From TMED27 sp037969235 (lineage in GTDB: Bacteria; Pseudomonadota; Alphaproteobacteria; Micavibrionales; Micavibrionaceae): DNA of 15,184 nt. The stretch is taken from positions 1-15,184 of the forward strand of contig JBBKXA010000068.1 of NCBI GenBank assembly GCA_037969235.1, in the 5' to 3' direction. The notes below the pieces were generated by a model. The model was not told the DNA's origin and ran no database searches. It saw nothing but the letters and a program-made list of their open reading frames with translations. This document shows positions 7,116 through 14,156 of this stretch, in pieces; within the stretch, counting starts at the first letter, position 1, and every line of letters starts with the position of its first letter. The translations under genes and the position numbers were made by a program.

Positions 7116-8156
7116 TTAAGCCATTGAGCCATAACCATGCATAGCTATTTGCAGGGGTGTCAATGCTGAAGGCGCGGCAACTTCAAGCTCTTCATCTGTT
7201 TTTGTATTTTGAGCCATTTGCTCTTTTACAAAAGCCGCCACAGGCATAAGAGCAAAATTTTGCTCCTTAAGATCGCGCATCAATTCATCCATCTGCATGG
7301 GATAGCCTAGTGGATGTTCAGTTAAATCAACGCCTAATGCGCAAACAGGATCAGTAAGATTAGGATGCGCTGCAATTATGGGTGCGAGTTCAGGAGAGAT
7401 ATATTTTTGATCAAACGTCCTTTGTGCGGCGTCTAATCCTGTTTCAACCTCTTCAATCATCTCAAGCGCCGCATCCATTTCGGCAATCTCGGGAAAGCTC
7501 GCAAAATTATCAGCTTCAGCATACATAATTTCATTCAACGCGTTGGGATGAGATTCAAAAACCTTTTCCCAATTTATTTGTGTTTGCGCACCCTCTGGCG
7601 GCGCGTTAGCATCGCGTATAACTCCGGTGTTAGAAAAAGTATTTTCCTCCGAAGGAGCCTGGCTGTAGACCACTAAAGTCGCTTGAATAGCTTGCAAAAC
7701 TTCTTCTTGCGGTTTGCCGCGCATCCCTGATGCTACAGTATCGGCGATGCCCATGCTGTCCATGACTTTACTGGCCGCCGTGGCCATACTACCTTTACCG
7801 GTGGCGCTAATAGCCGAACCCATGACCAGTTCAGTTGCGGATTCTGGTGCCATATTTGTATCGGGGAAGACTTCGTTAGGATCTAAGCCTAATGCCTCTG
7901 TAGCGGCGGTAATTTCGGCTCGTGCTGAGCGTACAGCCTCAATAGATGCGGCTCGAGCAACTTCTATATCTTGTTTCCCACTAGCCATTTCAGCACGCTG
8001 TGTATTAATAAGTCCTGCAGCGTTGGCTTTATTGCCGTCAATTGAATCAGGACGTCGTATATTTACATTGGTGTTGATATTAGGCGCGATAGCCGCAATT
8101 GTCACATGTCCATGATCAACTGTTGGTGTTGCTTGCGTCTTGAACGGATCAGCCAT
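7116..8156 (-). CDS. Unrecognised 346-residue protein with a CtrA-box promoter
   Basis: I do not recognise a family. The protein is alanine-, methionine- and glutamate-rich, acidic overall, with no signal peptide or transmembrane span. Residues 52-90 look like a long amphipathic helix (IEVARAASIEAVRSARAEI), residues 105-165 are small-residue rich and helical, and a Pro/Gly/Asn-rich linker (167-195) precedes a second helical part (196-315). HPN occurs at 203-205 and 264-266. The chosen ATG at 8156 (MADPFKTQ) is preceded by AAAGGG at a rather long 14-base spacing. A TTG at 8180 would add eight residues, but it lies only about 13 bases from the predicted transcription start. It has its own promoter with a perfect TATAAT and a perfect CtrA box, which suggests a cell-cycle or motility-linked role. 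This is inference only. Confidence 0.8.
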   Translation of the reverse strand: MADPFKTQATPTVDHGHVTIAAIAPNINTNVNIRRPDSIDGNKANAAGLINTQRAEMASGKQDIEVARAASIEAVRSARAEITAATEALGLDPNEVFPDTNMAPESATELVMGSAISATGKGSMATAASKVMDSMGIADTVASGMRGKPQEEVLQAIQATLVVYSQAPSEENTFSNTGVIRDANAPPEGAQTQINWEKVFESHPNALNEIMYAEADNFASFPEIAEMDAALEMIEEVETGLDAAQRTFDQKYISPELAPIIAAHPNLTDPVCALGVDLTEHPLGYPMQMDELMRDLKEQNFALMPVAAFVKEQMAQNTKTDEELEVAAPSALTPLQIAMHGYGSMA

Positions 8157-8199
8157 TTTAAAAAACCATGCCCTTTGCAAAATTATTAAATATACGTAA

Positions 8200-8231
8200 A
8201 TTATACGTGATATTAGTTAACGTAAGATTAA
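8200..8231 (-). promoter_or_regulatory. Promoter with CtrA box and TATAAT
   Basis: Read on the minus strand, positions 8231-8216 are TTAA-TCTTACG-TTAAC, an exact match to the CtrA consensus TTAA-N7-TTAAC. Ten bases on is a perfect TATAAT (8205-8200). The implied start point is near 8193, which puts the box at about -38 to -23, overlapping the -35 as in CtrA-activated promoters. No TTGACA-like -35 is present, as expected for an activator-dependent promoter. The -10 overlaps an inverted repeat (ACGTA-AATTA-TACGT, 8194-8208). Confidence 0.55.
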
Positions 8232-8316
8232 TATCTTATTATCACATAATATGCGAGATATTTCCGCAAAATTCTTATAACTCATTGTTTTACAATATGT
8301 TATTAGCAACAACGGT

Positions 8317-9846
8317 CTAAATTTGTGCGCTTCTACGGTATCCCAAAGCCTCGGCGATATGCGATTTTTGAATGGTTTCATACGACTTTCCGCTTGCCAC
8401 GCCATCCATATCGGCGATAGTCCGCGCCACACGCAGCACTCGGTAATACCCGCGGGCAGAAAGTTTGGAAACCTCCATCGCCTGATCAAGCAACGCTTTC
8501 GCGGCCTCATCCAGCGCCGCAGCACGCTCCAGCGTTTGACCATCCATATGCGCATTGAGTGTGATATCAATATCCATTGCTTTAAACCGCGCATGTTGAA
8601 CAGCGTGGGTTGCGCTCACACGCGCTCTTACTATCTGCGAAGATTCGCCGCTTGGCGCGTTTAAATCCGCAATGCGCACCGCAGGCACGTCAATTTGGAG
8701 ATCCATTCGGTCCATCATCGGCCCTGAAATTTTAGCTTGATAATCAGCCCCACAGCGCGGCGCTTTGGTACATTCCATGCTCGAATCTCCCATATGACCA
8801 CAACGACAAGGATTCATCGCCGCAATCAATTGAAAATTCGCAGGATAGCGCACATGAGAATTGGCGCGCGCAATCAGCGCTTCCTTGCTCTCTAATGGCT
8901 GACGCAACGCCTCCAGTGTGCCTCGCGCAAATTCTGGCAATTCATCCAAAAACAACACGCCATTATTGGCCAAAGAAATCTCCCCCGGTTTTACCCGTTG
9001 CCCGCCGCCAATCAAAGCAGGGAGCGATGCCGAGTGATGTGGATCACGAAACGGACGATGTTGCAAAAGCCCGCCATCAGGCAAGCTCCCCGCCAGCGAA
9101 TGAATCATAGAAACTTCCAACGCCTCACGCGGCGAAAGCGGCGGCAAAATCCCCGATAAACACGATGCCAGCATCGATTTACCCGAACCCGGAGGGCCAA
9201 TCATCAGCAGATTATGCCCGCCGCTTGCGGCAATTTCCAATGCGCGTTTTGCGCTTTCCTGCCCCTTCACGCTCGCGAGGTCGGGAATATTGCGCACATC
9301 TTCGTCCTGAAGTTTAGCCTCAGGCCGCCCCATGACTTGCGTGCCTTTGATGTGATTAATCAGCTGTAACAAATCGCGCGGCGCGAGGATATCAACATCA
9401 CCCGCCCAAGCCGCTTCTCCGCCGCACGCATGTGGGCAAATCAAACGATGATCGTTCGCCGCCGCATGCATCGCCGCAGGCAAAATTCCCGTCACGGCGC
9501 GAATAGATGCATCCAGCGACAATTCGCCGAGCACCAAAAATTCTGATAACTCATCCTTAGGGATCACCCCCATCGCGCCCAACAGCCCCAGCGCAATCGG
9601 CAAATCATAATGCGAGCCTTCCTTGGCGACATCCGCAGGCGCCATATTCACCGTTAAACGTTTAGGCGGCAAAGACAGCCCCAGCGCATGAAGCGCCGAT
9701 CGCACCCGCTCCTTACTCTCCGCCACCGCCTTATCAGGCAGCCCTACAATCGTAAACGCAGGCAAGCCATTCGCAATCTGCACCTCAACCTGCACAGGCT
9801 TAACCTCAATGCCTTGGAAGGAGACAGTGTTAACGATGGCGACCAT
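8317..9846 (-). CDS. YifB/ComM-type Mg-chelatase-like AAA+ ATPase
   Basis: Member of the YifB/ComM family. ComM promotes branch migration during natural transformation in some gammaproteobacteria; the role in most other bacteria is unsettled. The N-terminal ChlI-like domain (about 1-165) starts with the family pattern VNTVSFQGIEV and includes VGLPDKAVAESKERVRSA (34-51) and GSHYDLPIA. The AAA+ core has Walker A GPPGSGKS (217-224), FRDPHHS (266-272), Walker B LFLDE (298-302), NPCRCG (345-350) with further cysteines at 359 and 365, and SGPMMDRMDL (374-383). The C-terminal helical domain ends near RRSAQI. Length (509) is normal. The ATG is supported by AAGGA 8 bases upstream. It is divergent from the 196-residue gene across 202 bases. 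Confidence 0.95.
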   Translation of the reverse strand: MVAIVNTVSFQGIEVKPVQVEVQIANGLPAFTIVGLPDKAVAESKERVRSALHALGLSLPPKRLTVNMAPADVAKEGSHYDLPIALGLLGAMGVIPKDELSEFLVLGELSLDASIRAVTGILPAAMHAAANDHRLICPHACGGEAAWAGDVDILAPRDLLQLINHIKGTQVMGRPEAKLQDEDVRNIPDLASVKGQESAKRALEIAASGGHNLLMIGPPGSGKSMLASCLSGILPPLSPREALEVSMIHSLAGSLPDGGLLQHRPFRDPHHSASLPALIGGGQRVKPGEISLANNGVLFLDELPEFARGTLEALRQPLESKEALIARANSHVRYPANFQLIAAMNPCRCGHMGDSSMECTKAPRCGADYQAKISGPMMDRMDLQIDVPAVRIADLNAPSGESSQIVRARVSATHAVQHARFKAMDIDITLNAHMDGQTLERAAALDEAAKALLDQAMEVSKLSARGYYRVLRVARTIADMDGVASGKSYETIQKSHIAEALGYRRSAQI

Positions 9847-9924
9847 ATTTTAAATCCTTATATAAACCCTGTTTTAAAATATTTTTTCCATCTTAACAAC
9901 TTCTTTACCTTTTAGCGTTACAAA

Positions 9925-9953
9925 TTGAGAAGGTGCAAAAACAAACCCTTAAT
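9925..9953 (+). promoter_or_regulatory. Weak sigma70-like promoter candidate for the 196-residue gene
   Basis: TTGAGA (9925-9930) is followed after 17 bases by CTTAAT (9948-9953). The match is partial, and the leader would be about 90 bases, in the AT-rich divergent gap shared with the YifB gene. Nothing else clear was found in this gap beyond a short CCCT...AGGG dyad at 9946-9962. Confidence 0.2.
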
Positions 9954-10048
9954 TTAATAGGGAAAATTATGCATAAATTAGTACTGAAAATTTATGACTA
10001 TGTGCAAATGACAAAAATAGAAAAAAGAAAAAAACAAGGGGACACCAG

Positions 10049-10639
10049 ATGTTAAACGATAGTGATTTGGCCAGATTGACCAATAGATTACAGATACCGC
10101 ACATTGTGCAGGATATTTTAGACGGGCAAGGCACGTTAACACCGGATGTTCAATATGGCTTGCACGAAGTATTAAGTGAATATCAACCCGATTCCGCGCT
10201 CCTTTGTATCGCCATTAGCGCCTTAAAAATCGCCAAGCGTTTCGAAAATTTCTCCCCCCATATGGCGGTGATGAAAATGGAATGCGAACGCGTCATCGAA
10301 GAATACGCCGATCTTTGGGTGATCAATGCCAAAAAAGGTACCCTCGCCGATGATCACATCATGAACACATTGGAACAAATTCCTGAAGATCTCGAAAGTT
10401 TGCAAGAATTGTTGGAAACCAATATCTGCTTGCTTGAAGCGACCAATCCGCAACTCGCGGCTTTGTGTGAAATTATGGCCGTCCAAGCCAGCGCACAAGT
10501 GTTAATCGCAGATGCGTTCATCGAAGTGCTCGATAATAATCTGAGCGAAAGCGATGTGTATCCCGAAAGCGCCGCAGAAATGCCCATCGCTTATAACGAT
10601 AATGTCGTGGCCTTCCCATTAGGACGAGCGCGCGCATAA
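10049..10639 (+). CDS. Unrecognised acidic 196-residue protein
   Basis: No family recognised. The start ATG is well supported by AAGGGGA at 10036-10042, 6 bases upstream, and a clear terminator follows the stop, so this is very likely a real single-gene unit. The product is acidic and mostly helical with heptad-like leucines. It has no signal peptide, and although alternating hydrophobic stretches occur (LLCIAISALKIA near 51-62, LAALCEIMAVQASAQVLIADAFI near 136-158), they contain charged or polar residues and read more like buried helices than membrane spans. Four cysteines are scattered without a metal motif. The C-terminus ends with NVVAFPLGRARA. It is divergent from the YifB-type gene; no functional link can be claimed. 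Confidence 0.85.
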   Translation: MLNDSDLARLTNRLQIPHIVQDILDGQGTLTPDVQYGLHEVLSEYQPDSALLCIAISALKIAKRFENFSPHMAVMKMECERVIEEYADLWVINAKKGTLADDHIMNTLEQIPEDLESLQELLETNICLLEATNPQLAALCEIMAVQASAQVLIADAFIEVLDNNLSESDVYPESAAEMPIAYNDNVVAFPLGRARA

Positions 10640-10688
10640 AACCCAGAACATTTTTTAAATTAATTACGAGATCATCCACAATGATGAG

Positions 10689-10734
10689 AGCGGGTTTTCC
10701 ATCCTTCGAAAGCCCGCTTCTTCGTTTGATATTT
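10689..10734 (+). terminator. Intrinsic terminator after the 196-residue gene
   Basis: AGCGGGTTTTC (10689-10699) pairs with GAAAGCCCGCT (10708-10718) with one G-T pair and an 8-base loop, and a T-rich tail follows (TCTTCGTTTGATATTTGTTT). It lies 49 bases past the stop and 2 bases before the end of the HIT gene on the other strand, so it separates convergent transcripts. A smaller hairpin (ATCAT-CCACA-ATGAT, 10671-10685) precedes it. On the minus strand the stem lacks a U-tract. Confidence 0.75.
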
Positions 10735-10736
10735 GT

Positions 10737-11096
10737 TTAAGCGCCAACCATCGCGCTTAGCTTTTTACCGCCCAGAATATGCATGTGGAAATGTGGTACT
10801 TCTTGACCGCCATTCATGCCTGTGTTGGCGATAGCGCGATATCCGCCCTCGGCCAAACCCGCTTTTTCCGCGACATGAGAAAGCGCACGGTAAAATCCTG
10901 TAATTTCTTCTGCGCTCGCTTGAGCACCGAAATCATAAATCGAATTATAAGCATTTTTAGGAATAACCAGAATGTGAACGGGCGCTTGCGGTGATATATC
11001 ATTAAACGCCAGCGCGTAATCATCCTCATACAGCACCGCGCAAGGAATTTCCCCGCGCAAAATTTTCGCAAAAATATTATTGTGATCGTATTCCAT
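10737..11096 (-). CDS. HIT-family nucleotide-binding hydrolase (HinT-like)
   Basis: Histidine-triad protein, probably a purine nucleoside phosphoramidase of the HINT branch. The signature HFHMHILGG lies at residues 102-110 (H102, H104, H106), with N-terminal IFAKILRGEIP (8-18) and FNDISPQAPVHILVIPK (31-47), both typical of HinT. Length (119) is normal. The ATG is supported by GAGG 7 bases upstream. It starts 31 bases after the D,D-peptidase gene ends, and it closes the hisA-F-E block. A HIT gene next to hisE is a known alphaproteobacterial arrangement; here a peptidase gene sits between them. Confidence 0.95.
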   Translation of the reverse strand: MEYDHNNIFAKILRGEIPCAVLYEDDYALAFNDISPQAPVHILVIPKNAYNSIYDFGAQASAEEITGFYRALSHVAEKAGLAEGGYRAIANTGMNGGQEVPHFHMHILGGKKLSAMVGA

Positions 11097-11127
11097 GAAC
11101 GGCCTCGTTGGTCTATTGAACGTAGTT

Positions 11128-12183
11128 TTATCCTACATCATAATGCGGGCCGTCGACATCCCCAAAACTGCGCTCCAATAATTTACGCTCGCGCGCCAAT
11201 TCTATACCTTCATTGATCAAATAACGCGCATGGTCATTGCGTACAGATGGTGACAAATGCCCCGTAGTGATCACCACCAAATCATGGCCGTGACGTTTTA
11301 TCCTAAGCGCAATACACGATCCCGCTTCACGATAATATCCAGTTTTAAGTCCAATTACACCAGCGGTTTTTTCTGCCTCTAATAAAGGACGAGTGGAATT
11401 TTCGAGCATGCTGTTGGTGTTATATACAGTGGAGATCCCATCCAAAGCCGTGACTTCGGGCTGTCTGAAATAATCCATAAATTCGGGAAAGTCATTGATC
11501 AAAGCCTGTGTTAAGATTGCCATATCCCGCGCCGTTGTACGATTGTGATATTCCGCCGAATCTTTCAAAACCTCTTTGCGACCTTCATCGCGTTCTAAAA
11601 TTTTCACCAAACGTCCCGGTAACCCATGAGAATTAAACATACGCGTCTGATCACTCATTCCTATCGCATGTGCCTCATAGGGCACAATTAAAGTAACAAA
11701 CGCCCACTCCGTACCCTGCGCCCCGCGATTAATATTTAGCAAGTCCACATAATATTGTTTCTGCGACATATGCTGCGCCATTGAATAGGCAATATCGTTG
11801 TACGATCCCGTCAGCATAAGCTCCAGCGCACGTTGTACCGTAATACGCTTGCCACCCGCATCAGTTGTGCGATCCCGCAGCTCTTTTTGTGCGCGTGTAG
11901 AAATACGTATCCGCTCATCCAGCTTCATGTGACCGTTTTTGATCAATTTTAACGCCACATACGCCGTCATCATTTTGGTGAGTGATGCGGGCATAATACG
12001 CTTATCGGCATGTTCAGCAATTAAAGGCGCATCAAGCCGCCCGACTTCTATAACAAAGTCGGATCGGTTGCGCGAACCTTCCGTATTTTGATTGACCGCC
12101 TCTGCAAAAGACGGCATCACACATAAAATCCCTGTCGCGCCGAGAAGCTTAAGGAGCTCCCTTCTTTTATTCGGCTCTTTCAT
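11128..12183 (-). CDS. S11-family D-alanyl-D-alanine carboxypeptidase-like penicillin-binding protein
   Basis: Serine D,D-carboxypeptidase fold expected to trim peptidoglycan stem peptides in the periplasm. The catalytic triad of motifs is intact: S67-L-T-K70, S127-Y-N129 and K280-T-G282. The N-terminus NKRRELLKLL (residues 5-14) plus a hydrophobic segment to FAEA resembles a Tat signal (RRxFLK with L for F), cut near residue 29. SxN to KTG is 153 residues against about 103 in E. coli PBP5, so about 50 residues are added, mostly around 150-170 and 190-212. Only 71 residues follow KTG, so the PBP5 C-terminal domain and membrane helix are missing. The ATG has no Shine-Dalgarno; a promoter overlapping the hisE stop could give a leaderless message. 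Confidence 0.9.
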   Translation of the reverse strand: MKEPNKRRELLKLLGATGILCVMPSFAEAVNQNTEGSRNRSDFVIEVGRLDAPLIAEHADKRIMPASLTKMMTAYVALKLIKNGHMKLDERIRISTRAQKELRDRTTDAGGKRITVQRALELMLTGSYNDIAYSMAQHMSQKQYYVDLLNINRGAQGTEWAFVTLIVPYEAHAIGMSDQTRMFNSHGLPGRLVKILERDEGRKEVLKDSAEYHNRTTARDMAILTQALINDFPEFMDYFRQPEVTALDGISTVYNTNSMLENSTRPLLEAEKTAGVIGLKTGYYREAGSCIALRIKRHGHDLVVITTGHLSPSVRNDHARYLINEGIELARERKLLERSFGDVDGPHYDVG

Positions 12184-12191
12184 TAAAATCG

Positions 12192-12220
12192 AGTATAGAT
12201 AAGATTTACAAAAAAATCAA
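12192..12220 (-). promoter_or_regulatory. Promoter for the D,D-peptidase gene, predicted leaderless
   Basis: On the minus strand TTGATT (12220-12215), a 17-base spacer and TATACT (12197-12192) make a good sigma70-type match. The -10 ends 8 bases before the ATG at 12183, so the start point would fall at 12184-12183. This agrees with the absence of a ribosome-binding site. The -35 overlaps the last codons and stop of hisE. Confidence 0.5.
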
Positions 12221-12561
12221 GAATTACGCGATTTCTTTTCCTCTATCCCACTGGTGCCAAAGCGATTTTCAAGCTGGGCAAACACCGACTCAAGCGCTAT
12301 ATCGTGATGCGACAGCAAAACCATGAGATGAAAAAGCAAATCCGCAGATTCATAAGTTAAGGCATCGCGGATTGCCCGATCATCACGTGATTTCTCCAGC
12401 CGTAACCCCTCAACAATAGTCTCCTCCGCCTCTTCACGAATTTTCTCCGAAATCTTAACGCTACCCCGCTTATACAAACTCGCCACATAAGACGTCTCAG
12501 GATCCGCGTTTTTGCGTGCCTGTAAAATATCGTAAAGTTTATTTAATATATGTTCGTTCAT
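12217..12561 (-). CDS. hisE: Phosphoribosyl-ATP pyrophosphatase
   Basis: Hydrolyses phosphoribosyl-ATP to phosphoribosyl-AMP and pyrophosphate, the second step of histidine synthesis, in the cytosol. The 114-residue all-helical protein shows SYVASLYKRG (24-33), the metal-binding acidic cluster EEAEE (43-47) and ESADLLFHL (71-79), and ends RFGTSGIEEKKSR, all typical of stand-alone HisE. It overlaps hisF by 4 bases (ATGA), so the two are probably translationally coupled. HisI, the next step, is not in this window. Confidence 0.96.
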   Translation of the reverse strand: MNEHILNKLYDILQARKNADPETSYVASLYKRGSVKISEKIREEAEETIVEGLRLEKSRDDRAIRDALTYESADLLFHLMVLLSHHDIALESVFAQLENRFGTSGIEEKKSRNS

Positions 12562-13322
12562 AAGCGCACCCCTATCCCCGCCTCACGCATCGCTGCTTTG
12601 GCCTCGGCGATTGTGTATGTTCCAAAATGAAAGATTGAGGCTGCGAGAACCGCGCTGGCGTGTCCGTCACGTATGCCTTCAACCAAATGCTCCAACGTAC
12701 CCACACCGCCCGAAGCGATCACGGGAATGGGCACGGCGTCACTCACCGCGCGCGTCAATTCAATATTAAACCCCGCTTTTGTTCCGTCGCGATCCATCGA
12801 GGTCAGCAAAATCTCGCCTGCGCCAAAAGCCGCCATTTTACGCGCCCATTCTATCGCGTCAATTCCTGTGCCTTTGCGTCCGCCATGGGTATAAATCTCC
12901 CAGCCCGCCGAGCCATCCGCTTTGGCTTTCGCATCAATCCCCACGACAATGCATTGATTGCCGCATTTGGATGAAGCTTCACGCACAAATTCAGGATTGA
13001 TCACCGCCGCCGAGTTAATTGAAACCTTATCCGCCCCCGCATTGAGCAAATTACGGATATGTTCTAGGCTGGAAATACCGCCGCCCACCGTCATAGGCAT
13101 AAACACCTCGTGGCTAACGCGCTCCACCATCTCTAAAATCGTATCGCGCCCCTCATGGGTGGCGGTAATATCGAGGAAGCACAGCTCATCTGCGCCTTGA
13201 TCATTATAAATTTTCGCCTGTTCTACGGGGTCGCCCGCATCGACAATATCCACAAAATTCACGCCTTTGACCACGCGGCCCTTGTCGATGTCGAGGCAAG
13301 GGATAATGCGCGTTTTTAGCAT
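12558..13322 (-). CDS. hisF: Imidazole glycerol phosphate synthase cyclase subunit
   Basis: Cyclase half of IGP synthase. With ammonia from the glutaminase HisH, it converts PRFAR to imidazole glycerol phosphate and AICAR. It is a (beta/alpha)8 barrel of 254 residues with both catalytic aspartates in place, D11 in PCLDID and D130 in VGIDA. Phosphate-binding TVGGGI (78-83) and IASGGVG are also present. The ATG overlaps the hisA stop (ATGCTAA, 7 bases), and GGTGG/GGATGG just upstream can serve as the ribosome site. Its usual partner gene hisH is not adjacent. Confidence 0.97.
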   Translation of the reverse strand: MLKTRIIPCLDIDKGRVVKGVNFVDIVDAGDPVEQAKIYNDQGADELCFLDITATHEGRDTILEMVERVSHEVFMPMTVGGGISSLEHIRNLLNAGADKVSINSAAVINPEFVREASSKCGNQCIVVGIDAKAKADGSAGWEIYTHGGRKGTGIDAIEWARKMAAFGAGEILLTSMDRDGTKAGFNIELTRAVSDAVPIPVIASGGVGTLEHLVEGIRDGHASAVLAASIFHFGTYTIAEAKAAMREAGIGVRL

Positions 13323-14065
13323 TTTCCATCCACCAGAACATGCCGCGGATCAGCGCTGGCGATTTCCTGTGCGGCACGCGGGTCTATGCGTTTGTCGTAG
13401 AACGCTTTGCCGACAATTATACCCGCCAGTTCTGCATCTTTGACCGCTTGAATATCGTCAATCGAATCAGCGCCGCCCGAAGCAATCACGGGAATATTTG
13501 TAGCGCGCGCTAATTCTTTTGTGGCCTCCACATTCACGCCTGTTCCTGTGCCATCGCGGTCAATATCGGTATAGATCACCGCCGCCACGCCCACATCTTC
13601 AAACATTTTCACAAGTTCCAGCGCTTGGATATTTGATCCATCAACCCAGCCCTCAACCATCACCTCGCCTTTAAGTGCGTCAATACCCACCGCGATTTGA
13701 TCGGGAAAAAGAAAACACGCTTCACGCACCAAATTAGGATTTCGCACCGCCGCAGTGCCGAGGATAATACGGCTTACCCCTTCCGACAGCCAATGCTCAA
13801 TCTGCGCAATATCCCGAATACCACCGCCCAATTGCACTGGTAAATCTGCCGCATTCAAAATACTGCGTACCGCCAAATTATTAACCGGCTTGCCGTCAAT
13901 AGCGCCGTTGAGATCCACCACATGTAGCCAGTTAAAACCGCTCCGCGCCCATTCGAGCGCCTGGGCGGCGGGGTCTTCATTATAGACCGTATCTCGCGCC
14001 ATATCGCCCTTTACCAGCCGCACGCACGCACCATCTTTTAAATCAATCGCAGGATAAATAATCAT
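13316..14065 (-). CDS. hisA: ProFAR isomerase (HisA)
   Basis: Isomerises ProFAR to PRFAR, the substrate of HisF. The (beta/alpha)8 barrel has catalytic D8 (YPAIDLKDG) and D129 (VGIDA), QLGGGIR (78-84) and IASGGAD in the second half. Three starts are possible: ATG at 14065, ATG at 14071 and TTG at 14101. I choose 14065 because it gives the family N-terminus MIIYPAIDLK with D8 and D129 in their usual positions (249 residues), and because a -10-like TATAAA ends 7 bases before it. None of the starts has a Shine-Dalgarno. hisB and hisH, often upstream in alphaproteobacteria, are replaced by a divergent unrecognised gene. Confidence 0.96.
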   Translation of the reverse strand: MIIYPAIDLKDGACVRLVKGDMARDTVYNEDPAAQALEWARSGFNWLHVVDLNGAIDGKPVNNLAVRSILNAADLPVQLGGGIRDIAQIEHWLSEGVSRIILGTAAVRNPNLVREACFLFPDQIAVGIDALKGEVMVEGWVDGSNIQALELVKMFEDVGVAAVIYTDIDRDGTGTGVNVEATKELARATNIPVIASGGADSIDDIQAVKDAELAGIIVGKAFYDKRIDPRAAQEIASADPRHVLVDGKC

Positions 14066-14072
14066 GGCCATA

Positions 14073-14101
14073 TTTATAATGTAAAGTACACGTGAACTCA
14101 A
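14073..14101 (-). promoter_or_regulatory. Promoter for the hisAFE operon, predicted leaderless
   Basis: On the minus strand TTGAGT (14101-14096), a 17-base spacer and TATAAA (14078-14073) resemble a sigma70 promoter. Seven bases separate the -10 from the ATG at 14065, so transcription could start on its A. No ribosome-binding site is visible at any hisA start, which fits a leaderless message. Confidence 0.45.
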
Positions 14102-14127
14102 CGCGGCATTTTATTTTGCAAAACATC

Positions 14128-14155
14128 TTGACAAAAGGATAAATTATGGTTTATT
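14128..14155 (+). promoter_or_regulatory. Promoter for the 167-residue gene
   Basis: A perfect TTGACA (14128-14133), a 16-base spacer and TTTATT (14150-14155), with an extended TGG (14147-14149) just before the -10, make a plausible sigma70 promoter. The start point would be near 14162, leaving a leader of about 27 bases with AGGGA in it. Confidence 0.5.
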
Positions 14156-14156
14156 T

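Noticed and set aside
7714..8115. Plus-strand hydrophobic frame opposite the 346-residue gene
   Set aside because: It looks membrane-like, but it is antisense to a frame with a promoter and its Ala/Val/Ile bias is what the complement of an Ala-rich gene gives.
8217..8594. Arginine-rich minus-strand frame overlapping the YifB-type gene
   Set aside because: It lies mostly inside a certain CDS in another frame, has no ribosome site, and its composition is that of a frame-shifted reading of the real gene.
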